DNA from: a bacterium | GTDB taxonomy: Bacteria > UBA9089 > UBA9088 > JAGUXG01 | Assembly: GCA_030018505.1 (NCBI GenBank) | Contig: JASEHO010000001.1 | Coordinates: 1 to 58,487 of the forward strand | Length of the DNA stretch: 58,487 bases | Direction: 5' to 3' | Shown here: piece by piece, positions 43,720 through 53,636 of the stretch | Numbering within the stretch: the stretch's first letter is position 1 | Layout of the letters: each line of letters starts with the position of its first letter | The notes under the pieces: generated by a model | Databases searched by the model: none | Told to the model about the DNA's origin: nothing | What the model saw: the letters and a program-made list of their open reading frames with translations, nothing else | Translations under genes and position numbers: made by a program

Positions 43720-44693
43720 TTTTCACCATTCTCAAGCCCTTTTACCCTTTTTATCAGTTCAGGAAGCTGGTTAATAGAGGCAATAAGCCTTTTTTCTTTT
43801 TGATGGTCCTTGGCTGGAAAGCCAGATACGACTTTTCCATCCCCTATATTCTTTGTCACCACAGCCCTGGCTGCAATCTTCACATTCTTTCCTATCTTTA
43901 TGTGATCTGATATGCCAACCTGACCAGCAATTATAGTATTGTCTCCAATCTGGACAGAGCCTGATATTCCTACCTGAGCAACAATAACGCAGTTCTTTCC
44001 GATTACGCAATTATGGGCTATCTGGACTAAGTTGTCTATCTTTGTGCCTGCACCAATCACTGTAGAGCCTGTAGTTCCGCAGTCAATAGTTGTGTTTGCC
44101 CCTATCTCAACCTCATCTTCTATCACAACATTTCCTTGGTGAGGAACCTTCACATTCTCGCCGTTATGCTGAAGATACCCAAAGCCATCACTGCCTATCA
44201 CCACGCCACTATGGACAATCACACCCTTTCCTATCCTTGCCCTTTTTATCACTACCTGTGGATAGATTATCGTGCCTTTGTCAATAGAGACATCCTTTCC
44301 TATATAAACATTGGGATAAATGATGACCTTATCTCCTATCCTTGCGCCGTCCTCTATAACTGACCCTGCACCAATAGCCACATCCTTTCCGAGCACTGCC
44401 TTTCCTATCACAGCCAATTTATGAATTCCAGAGGGATGGTTTGTCCTGGCAAACTCTGAAAGTAGTTTACAGAAACTTAATTTAGGGTTTTGGACGATAA
44501 TATAGGGTAGGCCGCTGGGATTAACCCCATCTTTTACCAGAATAGCACTTGCCTTTGCTTCCTTCTTTCCGTTTGTAGCAAAGGTAATATCCCCAGCCTC
44601 TGCTTCATCAAGCCCGGCTACACCTGTTATCTCAATATCTGGGTCTCCAAAAAGCCTTCCTTCAACAATTTCAGCTACCTTACTTAGTTTCAT
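43716..44693 (-). CDS. lpxD: UDP-3-O-acylglucosamine N-acyltransferase
   Basis: 325 residues. N-terminal uridine-binding domain (FGDPDIEITGVAGLDEAEAGDITF) then a left-handed beta helix of hexapeptide repeats (VIGKAVLGKDVAIGAGSVIEDGARIG), with the catalytic His in VQIAHNCVIG, and a C-terminal helix. It N-acylates UDP-3-O-acyl-glucosamine, the third step of lipid A synthesis. It overlaps skp by 14 nt, the classic skp-lpxD order. Confidence 0.96.
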   Translation of the reverse strand: MKLSKVAEIVEGRLFGDPDIEITGVAGLDEAEAGDITFATNGKKEAKASAILVKDGVNPSGLPYIIVQNPKLSFCKLLSEFARTNHPSGIHKLAVIGKAVLGKDVAIGAGSVIEDGARIGDKVIIYPNVYIGKDVSIDKGTIIYPQVVIKRARIGKGVIVHSGVVIGSDGFGYLQHNGENVKVPHQGNVVIEDEVEIGANTTIDCGTTGSTVIGAGTKIDNLVQIAHNCVIGKNCVIVAQVGISGSVQIGDNTIIAGQVGISDHIKIGKNVKIAARAVVTKNIGDGKVVSGFPAKDHQKEKRLIASINQLPELIKRVKGLENGEK

Positions 44694-45177
44694 CCTTTTT
44701 GGGATTTACCCTCTCTATTATCTCGTCTGTAATCTCGCTGGTTGGGGTTCCATAAATAACACTGTTTTTATCTAAGATAAGGTCTATTCCCTTCTCTTTA
44801 GCTAAAACCTCAATTGCCTCATATATCTTTTTGTTTATTTCTGCCTCTAATTTTGTTCTTTTTTCCTCTAATGAAGATAAGGCAGATTGACGAGATTTTT
44901 CTAACTTTTCCAGCTTGACCTTGATGGTTGCTTCCTTTCTCCTTCTTGCCTCTTCTGAGAGGGGCTTGGTTAGCTCTTCCCTCATAGCCAATATCTCTTC
45001 CTCAGCCACCTTTAGTTCAGTCTGCTTCTGCTCTACCTCCTTATTTAGAGCCTCACTGGCATTCCTTGTCTCCGGGTGGCTACTAAAGACCTTTTGGCTA
45101 TCTATGAAGGCAATATTCATCCCACATGCTGGAAGCCCGAGCAGCATTACCCACAATAATGCTTTAGATACTTTCAT
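44680..45177 (-). CDS. skp: OmpH/Skp-family periplasmic chaperone
   Basis: 165 residues. N-terminal signal (MKVSKALLWVMLLGLPACG; the LPAC could also be a lipobox), then IAFIDSQKVFSSHPE, a long coiled coil (EVEQKQTELKVAEEEI ... KRTKLEAEINKKI) and the conserved C-terminal KGIDLILDKNSVIY strand. Skp-type trimers hold unfolded outer-membrane proteins, and would suit the SprA-like barrel. It is coupled to aroK by a 4-nt overlap (ATGA). Confidence 0.92.
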   Translation of the reverse strand: MKVSKALLWVMLLGLPACGMNIAFIDSQKVFSSHPETRNASEALNKEVEQKQTELKVAEEEILAMREELTKPLSEEARRRKEATIKVKLEKLEKSRQSALSSLEEKRTKLEAEINKKIYEAIEVLAKEKGIDLILDKNSVIYGTPTSEITDEIIERVNPKKDETK

Positions 45178-45692
45178 TTTTTACCTCCTATCTTTATAAT
45201 TTTATCTCTCACCTCATCAATGGTAAGGCTTGATGTATCAACAACATAGTCTGCTGACTCTTCATACAGCCAGGTTCTTCTTCTCAGCAGATTCTCTATC
45301 CTCTCAAGAGGATTAGAAACATTAACTAATGGTCTTGTTGAGTCATCCTTTATTCTATTATATATTACTGAGGGTGTTGTTTTCAAATAAAATATCAAAC
45401 CATTCCTTTTTAGATTAAAAATGTTCTCTGGATTTAACACAACACCCCCACCTGTTGAGATTATCCAGCCCCTTCTCTCAGAAAGACTTTCTATCACTTC
45501 TATCTCTTTGTCTCTGAAATAGCTCTCTCCATCCTCCTCAAAGATTTGAGATATTGGTCTTTTTTCTTCTGCCTCAATGACCCCATCGCTGTCAACATAA
45601 GGAAGGTTTAGCTTCATGGAAAGGGCTTTTCCAACAGATGTCTTTCCTGAACCCATAAAACCGATGAGAACAATGTTTTTTACCATAGACAT
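45174..45692 (-). CDS. aroK: Shikimate kinase
   Basis: 172 residues. Walker A GFMGSGKTSVGKAL, the shikimate-binding DSDGVIEAEE region, FRDKEIEVIE and GGGVVLNPEN. It phosphorylates shikimate in aromatic amino acid synthesis. ATG 45692 and ATG 45686 are both in frame and both overlap the exonuclease gene. It lies alone among envelope genes; no other aro gene is present. Confidence 0.94.
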   Translation of the reverse strand: MSMVKNIVLIGFMGSGKTSVGKALSMKLNLPYVDSDGVIEAEEKRPISQIFEEDGESYFRDKEIEVIESLSERRGWIISTGGGVVLNPENIFNLKRNGLIFYLKTTPSVIYNRIKDDSTRPLVNVSNPLERIENLLRRRTWLYEESADYVVDTSSLTIDEVRDKIIKIGGKK

Positions 45693-46207
45693 TTGACCTT
45701 TTTTTTCTCGCCTTTAATCTTATCCCTGTAATAGAGAAACCCCTGCTTTTTTCCAAGCTCATACAGCTCCTTTGTTATCTCTACATCATATTCGCAATAC
45801 TCAAGAAGCTTATCAATCTTTCCCTCTCTATACCATTTAATGGCATCCAGACCACTTCCCTTTTTACCCTTTCCTAAATTCTCCAAAGCCAAATGATCAA
45901 GGCTTAACCTAAAGCCCAACTCCTTCTGTAATTCTCTCATTAAGTCAAGGGTGGGAAGGCTGAATAGGTCCTTTTCTGTGTATGGCTTCAAAACATAATA
46001 GTCAAACCCTAAGATGTTAAAACCAATGACAAGTGAAGCAGAGAATAAATTTTCTATCAGCTCTTGAACCTGGTTATCTCTAAAATGAATGAACCTATTC
46101 TCCTCTTCTGAAAAGGCAGCAGCACAAGAGACGACAAGATCCTCTTTTTTCCCACCTGTCTCCTGAAAGCTCTTCTTTGTCTCTACATCAAAAAATACTC
46201 TACCCAT
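45680..46207 (-). CDS. Ribonuclease H-like 3'-5' exonuclease (YprB-type)
   Basis: 175 residues from ATG 46207, chosen because the DEDD fold begins at once with VFFDVETKKSF (first Asp and Glu). Later motifs are VIGFNILGFDYYVL (second Asp) and YCEYDVEITKELY (YxxxD). The LSLDHLALENLGKGKKG segment is typical of the YprB/RNase_H_2 group. It should remove nucleotides from 3' ends of DNA or RNA; its role is unknown. It leads the aroK-skp-lpxD run. A longer frame from TTG 46264 exists. Confidence 0.8.
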   Translation of the reverse strand: MGRVFFDVETKKSFQETGGKKEDLVVSCAAAFSEEENRFIHFRDNQVQELIENLFSASLVIGFNILGFDYYVLKPYTEKDLFSLPTLDLMRELQKELGFRLSLDHLALENLGKGKKGSGLDAIKWYREGKIDKLLEYCEYDVEITKELYELGKKQGFLYYRDKIKGEKKKVKCLW

Positions 46208-46321
46208 AAACTGTAATTTCCAATATTTCGCCCCCTTTGAGCTATATTGGTTATTGTAAGTCAAAATTATCTTAAAATACCTCTTTATTTCTTTTACTAT
46301 GTTTTATAAAACAATAAGGCG

Positions 46322-49300
46322 TTATATGTTAACTTCTTTGCCACATCTTTTCTCCTTTAATTTCTCCTCTATTACTTTTGCCAATTTGGGATAGCGGCGG
46401 AAATACCAGTTCTCTACCTCTTTGGTGTCGTCTTCGTTCAGGTTGTACATCTGATAGACCAGCTTGTCTATCTCTATTTGCTCGTTGGTCATGTAGTCGT
46501 AGCGGAGGTTTTGCTTTTGCTTGGTGATGATTTGGGAGATGAGGATTTTTAATCTATTTAGGTTTGTCAGCAAAAGAATCTTTTTAACATCTTCTATTCC
46601 ATAATTCACTGTGTGATTAATAAATATTCTGGATAAATAGCGGGTTAGCTTAGAACATAACAGGCCCAACACTTCTTCTATGTCATGTGCAATGTTGAGA
46701 ATATCAGAACTACCATGATCAAAAGGTCCTTCGTAATTTAATCTGAAGGTAGGACAATATATGCCAGCCCAAGAAAAGCTTATCCCCTTCCTGAAATAAA
46801 AATCAGCGTTCTGGAATCTGGAGCACAATTTATTAGATCCCCTGCCGTCTCTCTCCACAATCGTTAGGGTCTTCATCCTCCTGACCGCCTCTTCTGACCA
46901 ATCGATAAAGTAATCCGTCGGCACATAGTAATTAGGCAGCCAGCCTTCTTCGATGTCAGAGGCACCTCCCTTGTCGTAAGGCACAAAATATCTCCTGCCA
47001 AAATATCGCTCAGGGTCTTTGCCCCTTTCCTTGCAAATCCCTTTTTCAATAACCCGTTTCCTCAATTCCTCATCATTGACAATCCTTTCCAGATCATCTT
47101 CAGTTAAAACCAGATCAAAATCCACCATTGGATAGTTCTTGCCAACGCCCTTAATCCGTTCCCTTGATTGTCTCAGATAGTAATCATTATCACCTGTTGC
47201 CAACCCCTGTTTCACCTCAGCCACATCCCCAAGCTTCACCAGCTCCAGCTCCTTGCCATTAAACTCCACCAGATAGGTATCTGGCTCTTTATCTACCTCT
47301 CCCAGTTCAAACTCTCTATGCTTCTTATTCCCCACATCCCGCATCAAGCCAAAGAGCTTTGGTGAGGCAATGAAGAATGAATGATTGGAAAAGCGGGTGA
47401 TAAGCTTCTGTCTGTAAGCAAAGATAGCCATATCTCTATCAGACCAAATTGTATCACCATCCTTTGACTCATCAAAGCCCTTGTGTTCCATCAGTAGCTC
47501 AAAGGCAGCCTCTACATCTCCTTTTTCAATAGACAGCGGTGAGAAATCCGCAGCTAATATCCAGTTATTTCCACCTTCTTCGGGTTTAAATCGTTTAATA
47601 AAGGAGTAAACCCCAGGATTGACTGTGGCGGCAAAGGTATCATTTGGCACAGAGATTAGGTATTGAACATCAGTTTGACTTAACAACTGGTCGCGTAATT
47701 CCTTGTGAGTTCGGATAGTCTGCCAGGTGTCAGACATAATGAAGGAGAGTGTGCCACCTGGTCGAAGTATCTTCAAGGCAAGAGAGGTAAACAGACCATA
47801 GCTATCTTTGCTTCCCAGCCTAAACTCATCCTTGACTGTTGTGGGCACCTTCACCCCATAGGGCGGGTTGCCGATAACAATATCAAACCCTTCCTTCATC
47901 GATATAATCTCAAAGAAATCCAGCCCCCAGTTAAAGAGATTGCAAAGGCTATCGACATTATTCAAATGCCCCTGCAACTTTTGTATCTCTTTTTTAATTA
48001 TCTCCTTAAAAGGCAATTCCGCCTGACTTTTATATTCCGCAAATAGTTCCAGTTGACTCTCTAATCGAGCCAATTCCTGTTCTGCTTCCTTTATTTTCAT
48101 CCTGAAGAACCATCTGACCAAATCTTTCTTTGCCCTCTCTATCTTAACCTTCGCCTTATCCTTGGCCTCTTTGGTAGGTAACTCCTCGTAATCTCTTTTG
48201 AGCTTTACGAAATTATCCAGCAAATCAGCGCCTTGCGTATCTAATTTAACCTTCTTTTCTATATCAAAGGGATAATCACCAACCTTTGATATTAGGCTGT
48301 CCCCTTCAATGATATGGAAGTCAAGGTTAGGAAGTGGTGGAATATCCTTAATATCCTCTACCTCTAAATCAACTATCAGAGAAAGCCACAATCGCAGGTT
48401 AGCCAGATTGACCGCCCTTCTTTGAATATCCACGCCATAGATATTATTCTCAATAATCTGGCGCTTCAGGTGATAGCGGTAATCCTTCTGTTCTGTTTTT
48501 TGGAGTGCATTGACCATGTCAATGCATGCATCGTCACGGACGATGCACTCCATATTAGAATCAATCGCCTTAACAATCTCCACCATCTTGAGCAAAATCC
48601 CCACAGCAAAAGCCCCAGAGCCAACCCCAGGGTCAACAATCTTGACCTTTAATAATGCCTCTCTTATTCCAGTCAGTTCATCTTCTGCAAAACCATCCAC
48701 ATCTAAATTAAACACCAGTCTTCTTAGCAGATTTTTGTTTATATTATTAGCGGATAAATAATTTAGAAGGGAGTGCTTAACCATAAAAGCCACAATAAAC
48801 TTAGGGGTGTAATAGCTCCCTGTGCTCCGTCTGGGATCAGGAATATCTTTAAACTCCTGATGTTCAAGGTTCAAAATCAACTGCTCAAAGATAGTTCCCA
48901 GCATCTCAGGGTCAATAGCCACTTCCTGCTCAAATTCGGTATCCTCACGAACAGTAAAATTATATCGTTCTAACAGGTCGGAAAATATAACCTTAAAAAT
49001 CTCATTGGGTATGATGACCTCTTCCTCTGTATCCTCATACTCAAACAAGCCGCCGTTTAAGAAAGGGATATTGTTAAATCGACCGTTGCTATACTTGGGA
49101 TTAGAGAGTTTTTTAAAGACTGGTATCAAAAACTCCTGGTAATAATTTACCTTGTCTTTTAGGCATAACTTAAGATTATCATAAAGATAATAGGGGTTTT
49201 CATTCAGTAGCCTCTTCTTCTGAATATAGTAGAGGAAAAAGAGACGGTTAAAGAGATTTTGGGTAAATAAATCTGCCTTCTCCTGGGTTATCTTATTTGT

Positions 49301-49870
49301 CCTTTTAACCTCATCCCGAAGTAGCTTGTAATAGTGAACAAAGTCTCGATAAAAATCTCTGGTAACTGCCTCTACATCAAAGGCCTGGTTACATCTATTA
49401 TGGATAACCAAAGGGGAATCAGAATCAGATACCTCTAACAGGGCTATTCTTTCTGCGGCAGTTCTGAGCCGTTCGGTCTTTCCAACAACAATCCTTCTAA
49501 ATGGCCGTATTTTTCTTTCGAGCTTTTGCTTTTCTAGTTCAATATATTTTAGACTGGTAAAATGCCACTCTGAGAAATCCGGGCTGGTAAAAACAACTAA
49601 GGAATGAGAATAACGGTTTGCAATCTGATTAAATATTTCGCGTTCATCTCCCTTTAGAAGACGCTTTATCCGACACAGGATAATCTTAAACTCACCTAAC
49701 TCAGCAATGATCTTCAGGTCTTCAACTTGTGGTTGATATTTAGGGGTGAGCACTTCAAGAATATTTTGCCTGCTCATCTCGAAGTCAAGCTCTTCTATAA
49801 AGAGTCTGGCGAGATCGGCTTCGGTATTCAAAGCCTCAAGTAATTCTCTGATGCGTTTCGAATCAGCCAT
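46322..49870 (-). CDS. Large Eco57I/TaqI-type DNA methylase of a defence operon
   Basis: 1182 residues. The N-terminal ~170 residues form an alpha/beta domain (FKIILCRIKRLLKGDE, SHSLVVFTSPDFSEWHFTS), as in class IIG and type ISP enzymes. The helical N6-methylase domain leads to motif I DPGVGSGAFAVGIL at ~413 and motif IV NPPYGV at ~665, so N6-adenine methylation is expected. The C-terminal third (LVKLGDVAEVKQGLATGDNDYYL) is a TaqI-like target-recognition domain. It overlaps the DprA-like gene by 8 nt and works with the upstream PLD-SNF2 helicase. No nuclease motif is clear in this chain. Confidence 0.88.
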   Translation of the reverse strand: MADSKRIRELLEALNTEADLARLFIEELDFEMSRQNILEVLTPKYQPQVEDLKIIAELGEFKIILCRIKRLLKGDEREIFNQIANRYSHSLVVFTSPDFSEWHFTSLKYIELEKQKLERKIRPFRRIVVGKTERLRTAAERIALLEVSDSDSPLVIHNRCNQAFDVEAVTRDFYRDFVHYYKLLRDEVKRTNKITQEKADLFTQNLFNRLFFLYYIQKKRLLNENPYYLYDNLKLCLKDKVNYYQEFLIPVFKKLSNPKYSNGRFNNIPFLNGGLFEYEDTEEEVIIPNEIFKVIFSDLLERYNFTVREDTEFEQEVAIDPEMLGTIFEQLILNLEHQEFKDIPDPRRSTGSYYTPKFIVAFMVKHSLLNYLSANNINKNLLRRLVFNLDVDGFAEDELTGIREALLKVKIVDPGVGSGAFAVGILLKMVEIVKAIDSNMECIVRDDACIDMVNALQKTEQKDYRYHLKRQIIENNIYGVDIQRRAVNLANLRLWLSLIVDLEVEDIKDIPPLPNLDFHIIEGDSLISKVGDYPFDIEKKVKLDTQGADLLDNFVKLKRDYEELPTKEAKDKAKVKIERAKKDLVRWFFRMKIKEAEQELARLESQLELFAEYKSQAELPFKEIIKKEIQKLQGHLNNVDSLCNLFNWGLDFFEIISMKEGFDIVIGNPPYGVKVPTTVKDEFRLGSKDSYGLFTSLALKILRPGGTLSFIMSDTWQTIRTHKELRDQLLSQTDVQYLISVPNDTFAATVNPGVYSFIKRFKPEEGGNNWILAADFSPLSIEKGDVEAAFELLMEHKGFDESKDGDTIWSDRDMAIFAYRQKLITRFSNHSFFIASPKLFGLMRDVGNKKHREFELGEVDKEPDTYLVEFNGKELELVKLGDVAEVKQGLATGDNDYYLRQSRERIKGVGKNYPMVDFDLVLTEDDLERIVNDEELRKRVIEKGICKERGKDPERYFGRRYFVPYDKGGASDIEEGWLPNYYVPTDYFIDWSEEAVRRMKTLTIVERDGRGSNKLCSRFQNADFYFRKGISFSWAGIYCPTFRLNYEGPFDHGSSDILNIAHDIEEVLGLLCSKLTRYLSRIFINHTVNYGIEDVKKILLLTNLNRLKILISQIITKQKQNLRYDYMTNEQIEIDKLVYQMYNLNEDDTKEVENWYFRRYPKLAKVIEEKLKEKRCGKEVNI

Positions 49871-50468
49871 TTATTAAACCCTCCACATTTGCTTCTTCAA
49901 TTAACTTAACGCCATCCCTTAGATATCCAACATTCAAATGGTGTTTTAGGAGATAAACTATCTTCTCTTTCTGAAGGCACTTTTCGTATAAAGCTTCCAG
50001 GTGCCCACCGGGATTGATGTAAAGAAATAAATAACAGTCTATCAACTTTAATATCAATTTATCCCTGACCTGTACTCTCTTAATCGAGATACATTTTTGT
50101 TTCAGGTATGGCGAAATTACCAGTAGATTGCCTTCATTGTATGGCTTTTCAAGATAATCTGGCAAGCTAAAGCTTTTGATACCCTTAGCCAGAAAATAGA
50201 TTATTTGAGCACAAGCAGAGGTATTTTGAGCCTTGTAGTTTTTTAACATCCTTTTCTCCATAACCGACTGCCAGCCACCAGCCAGGACTATAGGTAGTGA
50301 TAGCATTCTCAAGAAAAGCTCATTTGCCTGATGATAAATACTTAAAGGAATCTCTCTTGAGCAAAACACTGCCACTGTACTTTTTTTAAGCAATTCTATC
50401 TTGCCTGAATAATAGAAATCATTCTGTTTAATTCCTTCCATAGTGAATCTCACATTCAAAATGCTCAA
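49863..50468 (-). CDS. DprA/Smf-like Rossmann protein of a defence operon
   Basis: 201 residues. The DprA-like layout is YYSGKIELLKKSTVAVFCSR, then LPIVLAGGWQSVMEKRML, GNLLVISPY and a terminal INPGGHLEAL motif: the single-stranded-DNA-binding Rossmann fold family, without the usual C-terminal winged helix. Start: TTG 50468 with an upstream AGGAA, or ATG 50441. It sits between the PLD-SNF2 helicase (24 nt gap) and the methylase (8 nt overlap), so it is part of that system; a role in DNA binding or end sensing is inferred. Confidence 0.65.
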   Translation of the reverse strand: MSILNVRFTMEGIKQNDFYYSGKIELLKKSTVAVFCSREIPLSIYHQANELFLRMLSLPIVLAGGWQSVMEKRMLKNYKAQNTSACAQIIYFLAKGIKSFSLPDYLEKPYNEGNLLVISPYLKQKCISIKRVQVRDKLILKLIDCYLFLYINPGGHLEALYEKCLQKEKIVYLLKHHLNVGYLRDGVKLIEEANVEGLING

Positions 50469-50492
50469 AAAGCAAATTCCTATCAGTTCAGC

Positions 50493-53400
50493 TTAAACCA
50501 AAATCTCCCCACAAATAAATTCTATTGACTCAACTTTTGAGGGAGACTTAAACCTATTGACAATTTCACCTAACTTCTCTTTATTATAGATATTGACCAG
50601 TTCGTTGAAATACTCTTCTTCTGAGTATTTTTGTTTATTTAGTCTTTTCAGGACTGGGACTAAGTGATAAGGAAAATATTCATTCAGGGCAGCATCTATC
50701 TTCTCAGCATTTTCAATAAAATCTTGAGTTTCTGCATCAGAAATAAGTTCCTGAAGCCTCCTCTTTGTTCTTCTAACCTCAGGATGAACTCGCTCTTTAA
50801 TCTCACCTTTTTCAAGTGATGCTTTAGTAAAAGCTTTTAACTCATTTAAGTCATTAAAGTATCTCTCCTTATCTTTCCCTGTAACTGCTTTTTCAGGACA
50901 GTGTCTTTCGCATCGAATCTCATTAATTACTTTTGAAAAGTCGTCAATAATAGTCCCATCCGGTTGTTTTATTAATAAGTTAGCTCGGCAACCACTTCGG
51001 AAAAAAGCATAAGTGCCCTTACTTCCCACACCTTCTTTTGCTGAGCGAAGTCCTAATTGCATCTTCTTTATCAGAGAAAGGTACTCAGGGTTATCCTTTT
51101 CAATTTGTCTGATAATATTCTCTGCCTCTTCAAAGCTAAATTCAACATCCCCTTGTTTCTCAAGCTCGTCAATATCCTTTTTATCATAAATGGTGTACAT
51201 TGCCTCTTGATTAAGCTGCTCATCTTCCTCTAATATCTGACTATCCTCACCGATATATGAATGGATTTCCTCAATCCTTCTTTGCAAATGGTCTTTCAGA
51301 TTAATCTCCTTTTCTACTTCATCAACAGGCAAAAAGTTTCTCACCAAAATAACATCAGCCTTTGAGCCAATCCTATCCACCCTTCCAGCGCGTTGTATCA
51401 GTCTAACAGGATTCCAATGAAGGTCATAATTTATTACTGCACTGCAATCCTGCAAATTATGTCCTTCTCCTAAGACATCTGTAGCAACCATAATATCAAT
51501 TCTTTCCTGACCATCGTAGTCATTGGCCTCTGGAGAAAATGCTTGAATCTTTCTTAATATATTCTTTGTATCACCTGTGGCATAATCTACCAGTTCAAAG
51601 CTCTTTGTCAATTTATCCTTCAAGTAGTTAACCGTATCTGCATATTCACTGAAGATTAAAATCTTCTCTTTTTTATCCTGGTATTTAATTTCCTCGATAA
51701 TCTCTCTAAGTCGTTCCAGTTTTTTATCATCGTCTTCAGGTATGGTATTCAGGTCTTTGGACACTTTTTCAAAAATATCTATGTCATGTTTCAAGTCCTT
51801 TTTTAATTTAGCAATATCAAAATCCTCCGCCTTATAATCTTTGGCTAATTCTTCTATTCCATCCAATAGACCATTAAGGTCACAACGGTACATCCTTTCC
51901 TGTATCTTTTCTCCAGCCGGCACTATCCCTTTTTTCTCAACTACTGTTTTGAACTTCATATAAATCCCAAGAAGGTTTTTAATGGTCATCCTGAAGGCAA
52001 ATATGGAGCTTTCCAGCCTTTTGAAAAGATTTATCTTGTGAAACACCTTCAGAGTACCTACAACACCTTTTAAGTCTGTATATGGCTTTTGATTCTTTTT
52101 ATCATCAAGCACATACTTCCACAGATTATAGCGAGCATAAGTCAGACTACTTAATAATCCTCTAATCTGTTTATAGAGGTTATGGTAAGTATCGTTGATG
52201 TTGTAAGTGATGGTCTTCAAATCTCTTTCAGGGAATTCAATCTCAAATTCATCCTGGCCTTTATAAAATTGCTTGATATGGTTTCTTGTTCTTCTAATCA
52301 GGATATGCTTTAGCAATTCTTTGATAGGGAATTTACCTTCCTCTGCTTTTTTAAATAGGTTCCTTAGATGAGCCTCTCCCACTGGAAAGATATTTTCTTC
52401 ACTTTGAGCAAAGAGCTTTATCTGGTTATAGATATTCCAGAGAGAGGTGTTTTGTGGGGTAGCGGTCATCAGGATAACCTGCTTGTTTATCAGGAAAGGT
52501 TGGAGTTCTTGATACATTTTAGCCTTACTGTTTCTGAAATGGTGACTTTCATCAATCAAGACTACATCTCTACCCTCATATTTCTTCAAGATACTTTCTT
52601 TATTATAACTTCCTTTATATAGCATCCCGCGAGAGATAATCTGCAAATCAATCTTGAACTTCTCGCCAAATTTTTCCCACATCTCAACCAGCCCCGGAGG
52701 AGAAATAACCAGAGCACGCTTATTTAACTGACGCAAAAGCCCTGCTCCAATAAAGGTTTTTCCCAGACCAACCACATCACTAATAAACACACCGTTATAC
52801 TCATTCAACCATTGATATGCCTGCATAATGGCTACCTTCTGAAAAGAATAGAGCGGCGGCATATCATCCCAATTCCAGATGGTTGAGGTATGTTTTTCAA
52901 GATTGCCCTTAACTAAATGATAAAGGGTAAGGATGTAAATATCATAAGGGTTGACTGTCTTTAATGCCCAGGACTCTTCAATCTTTGAGGTTAATTCCTG
53001 CTCAAAATCAATCGCCTCCTCCCAGAGCTTATCAAACCAGTCATTCATCTCTTCAAAGTTTTTTTGACCCCTGACATAGGTGTTCAGTTCAGTATTGTGG
53101 TGAAATCCGCTTATGGTAAGGTTGCTTGAGCCAATAATCCCAATTCCTTCGGCGGCTGAAGCCCTGGCCACATCATCCTTATGCTTAAAGATATACGCCT
53201 TGGCATGAAGCGGGTGTTTGGTGTAAAGTTTGATTTTTATCTTTCTACTTTTTATCAACTTACAAAGTCGGCGTAGTTTATCTTCCTTGTCTAATGAATG
53301 AGGAAGGGCGGCGATATTTGAACCAACAGCATTACCTATGGTTGTTTTTATCTTCTCCTTTTCAGATTTACGCTGGATTTCAACATCTTCTTTCAGTTCT

Positions 53401-53630
53401 TCTTCGCTGGCAATATTTTCTGCTAAGAATTCAATAGCATCTTTACTCAGAGTGCCAGCCAGAATTTTAGCATTTTCAAGCTCCCCTAATCTCTCGGCAA
53501 TCTGGTAGAGTCCGGAGGGATAGAGGTAACCCACTGCAAACTTTACCTCTTTTGCTCCACTAAGCCGGTCGTTAATCTCGTCCTTTAAGTATTTCTTTCT
53601 ATTGTCAATGATGTCTGAATAATCACCCAT
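50493..53630 (-). CDS. Phospholipase D-nuclease/SNF2 helicase fusion
   Basis: 1045 residues. The N-terminal PLD domain has LHAKAYIF (His142, Lys144) and GSSNLTISGFHHNTEL, one HKD half-site, so dimerisation may complete the active site. SNF2 motor: Walker A VVGLGKTFIG at ~287, VLIDESHHFRN at ~357, LMTATPQN at ~393, and the C-terminal lobe motif VI QRAGRVDRIGS. It is a predicted DNA translocase with attached nuclease, as in DISARM-like or PLD-helicase defence proteins. AAGGAGATG precedes ATG 53630. It heads the three-gene defence operon. Confidence 0.88.
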   Translation of the reverse strand: MGDYSDIIDNRKKYLKDEINDRLSGAKEVKFAVGYLYPSGLYQIAERLGELENAKILAGTLSKDAIEFLAENIASEEELKEDVEIQRKSEKEKIKTTIGNAVGSNIAALPHSLDKEDKLRRLCKLIKSRKIKIKLYTKHPLHAKAYIFKHKDDVARASAAEGIGIIGSSNLTISGFHHNTELNTYVRGQKNFEEMNDWFDKLWEEAIDFEQELTSKIEESWALKTVNPYDIYILTLYHLVKGNLEKHTSTIWNWDDMPPLYSFQKVAIMQAYQWLNEYNGVFISDVVGLGKTFIGAGLLRQLNKRALVISPPGLVEMWEKFGEKFKIDLQIISRGMLYKGSYNKESILKKYEGRDVVLIDESHHFRNSKAKMYQELQPFLINKQVILMTATPQNTSLWNIYNQIKLFAQSEENIFPVGEAHLRNLFKKAEEGKFPIKELLKHILIRRTRNHIKQFYKGQDEFEIEFPERDLKTITYNINDTYHNLYKQIRGLLSSLTYARYNLWKYVLDDKKNQKPYTDLKGVVGTLKVFHKINLFKRLESSIFAFRMTIKNLLGIYMKFKTVVEKKGIVPAGEKIQERMYRCDLNGLLDGIEELAKDYKAEDFDIAKLKKDLKHDIDIFEKVSKDLNTIPEDDDKKLERLREIIEEIKYQDKKEKILIFSEYADTVNYLKDKLTKSFELVDYATGDTKNILRKIQAFSPEANDYDGQERIDIMVATDVLGEGHNLQDCSAVINYDLHWNPVRLIQRAGRVDRIGSKADVILVRNFLPVDEVEKEINLKDHLQRRIEEIHSYIGEDSQILEEDEQLNQEAMYTIYDKKDIDELEKQGDVEFSFEEAENIIRQIEKDNPEYLSLIKKMQLGLRSAKEGVGSKGTYAFFRSGCRANLLIKQPDGTIIDDFSKVINEIRCERHCPEKAVTGKDKERYFNDLNELKAFTKASLEKGEIKERVHPEVRRTKRRLQELISDAETQDFIENAEKIDAALNEYFPYHLVPVLKRLNKQKYSEEEYFNELVNIYNKEKLGEIVNRFKSPSKVESIEFICGEILV

Positions 53631-53636
53631 GCACCT

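Noticed and set aside
46322..49870. BREX PglX
   Set aside because: No BrxC, PglZ or other BREX genes accompany it; the partners are a PLD-SNF2 protein and a DprA-like protein.
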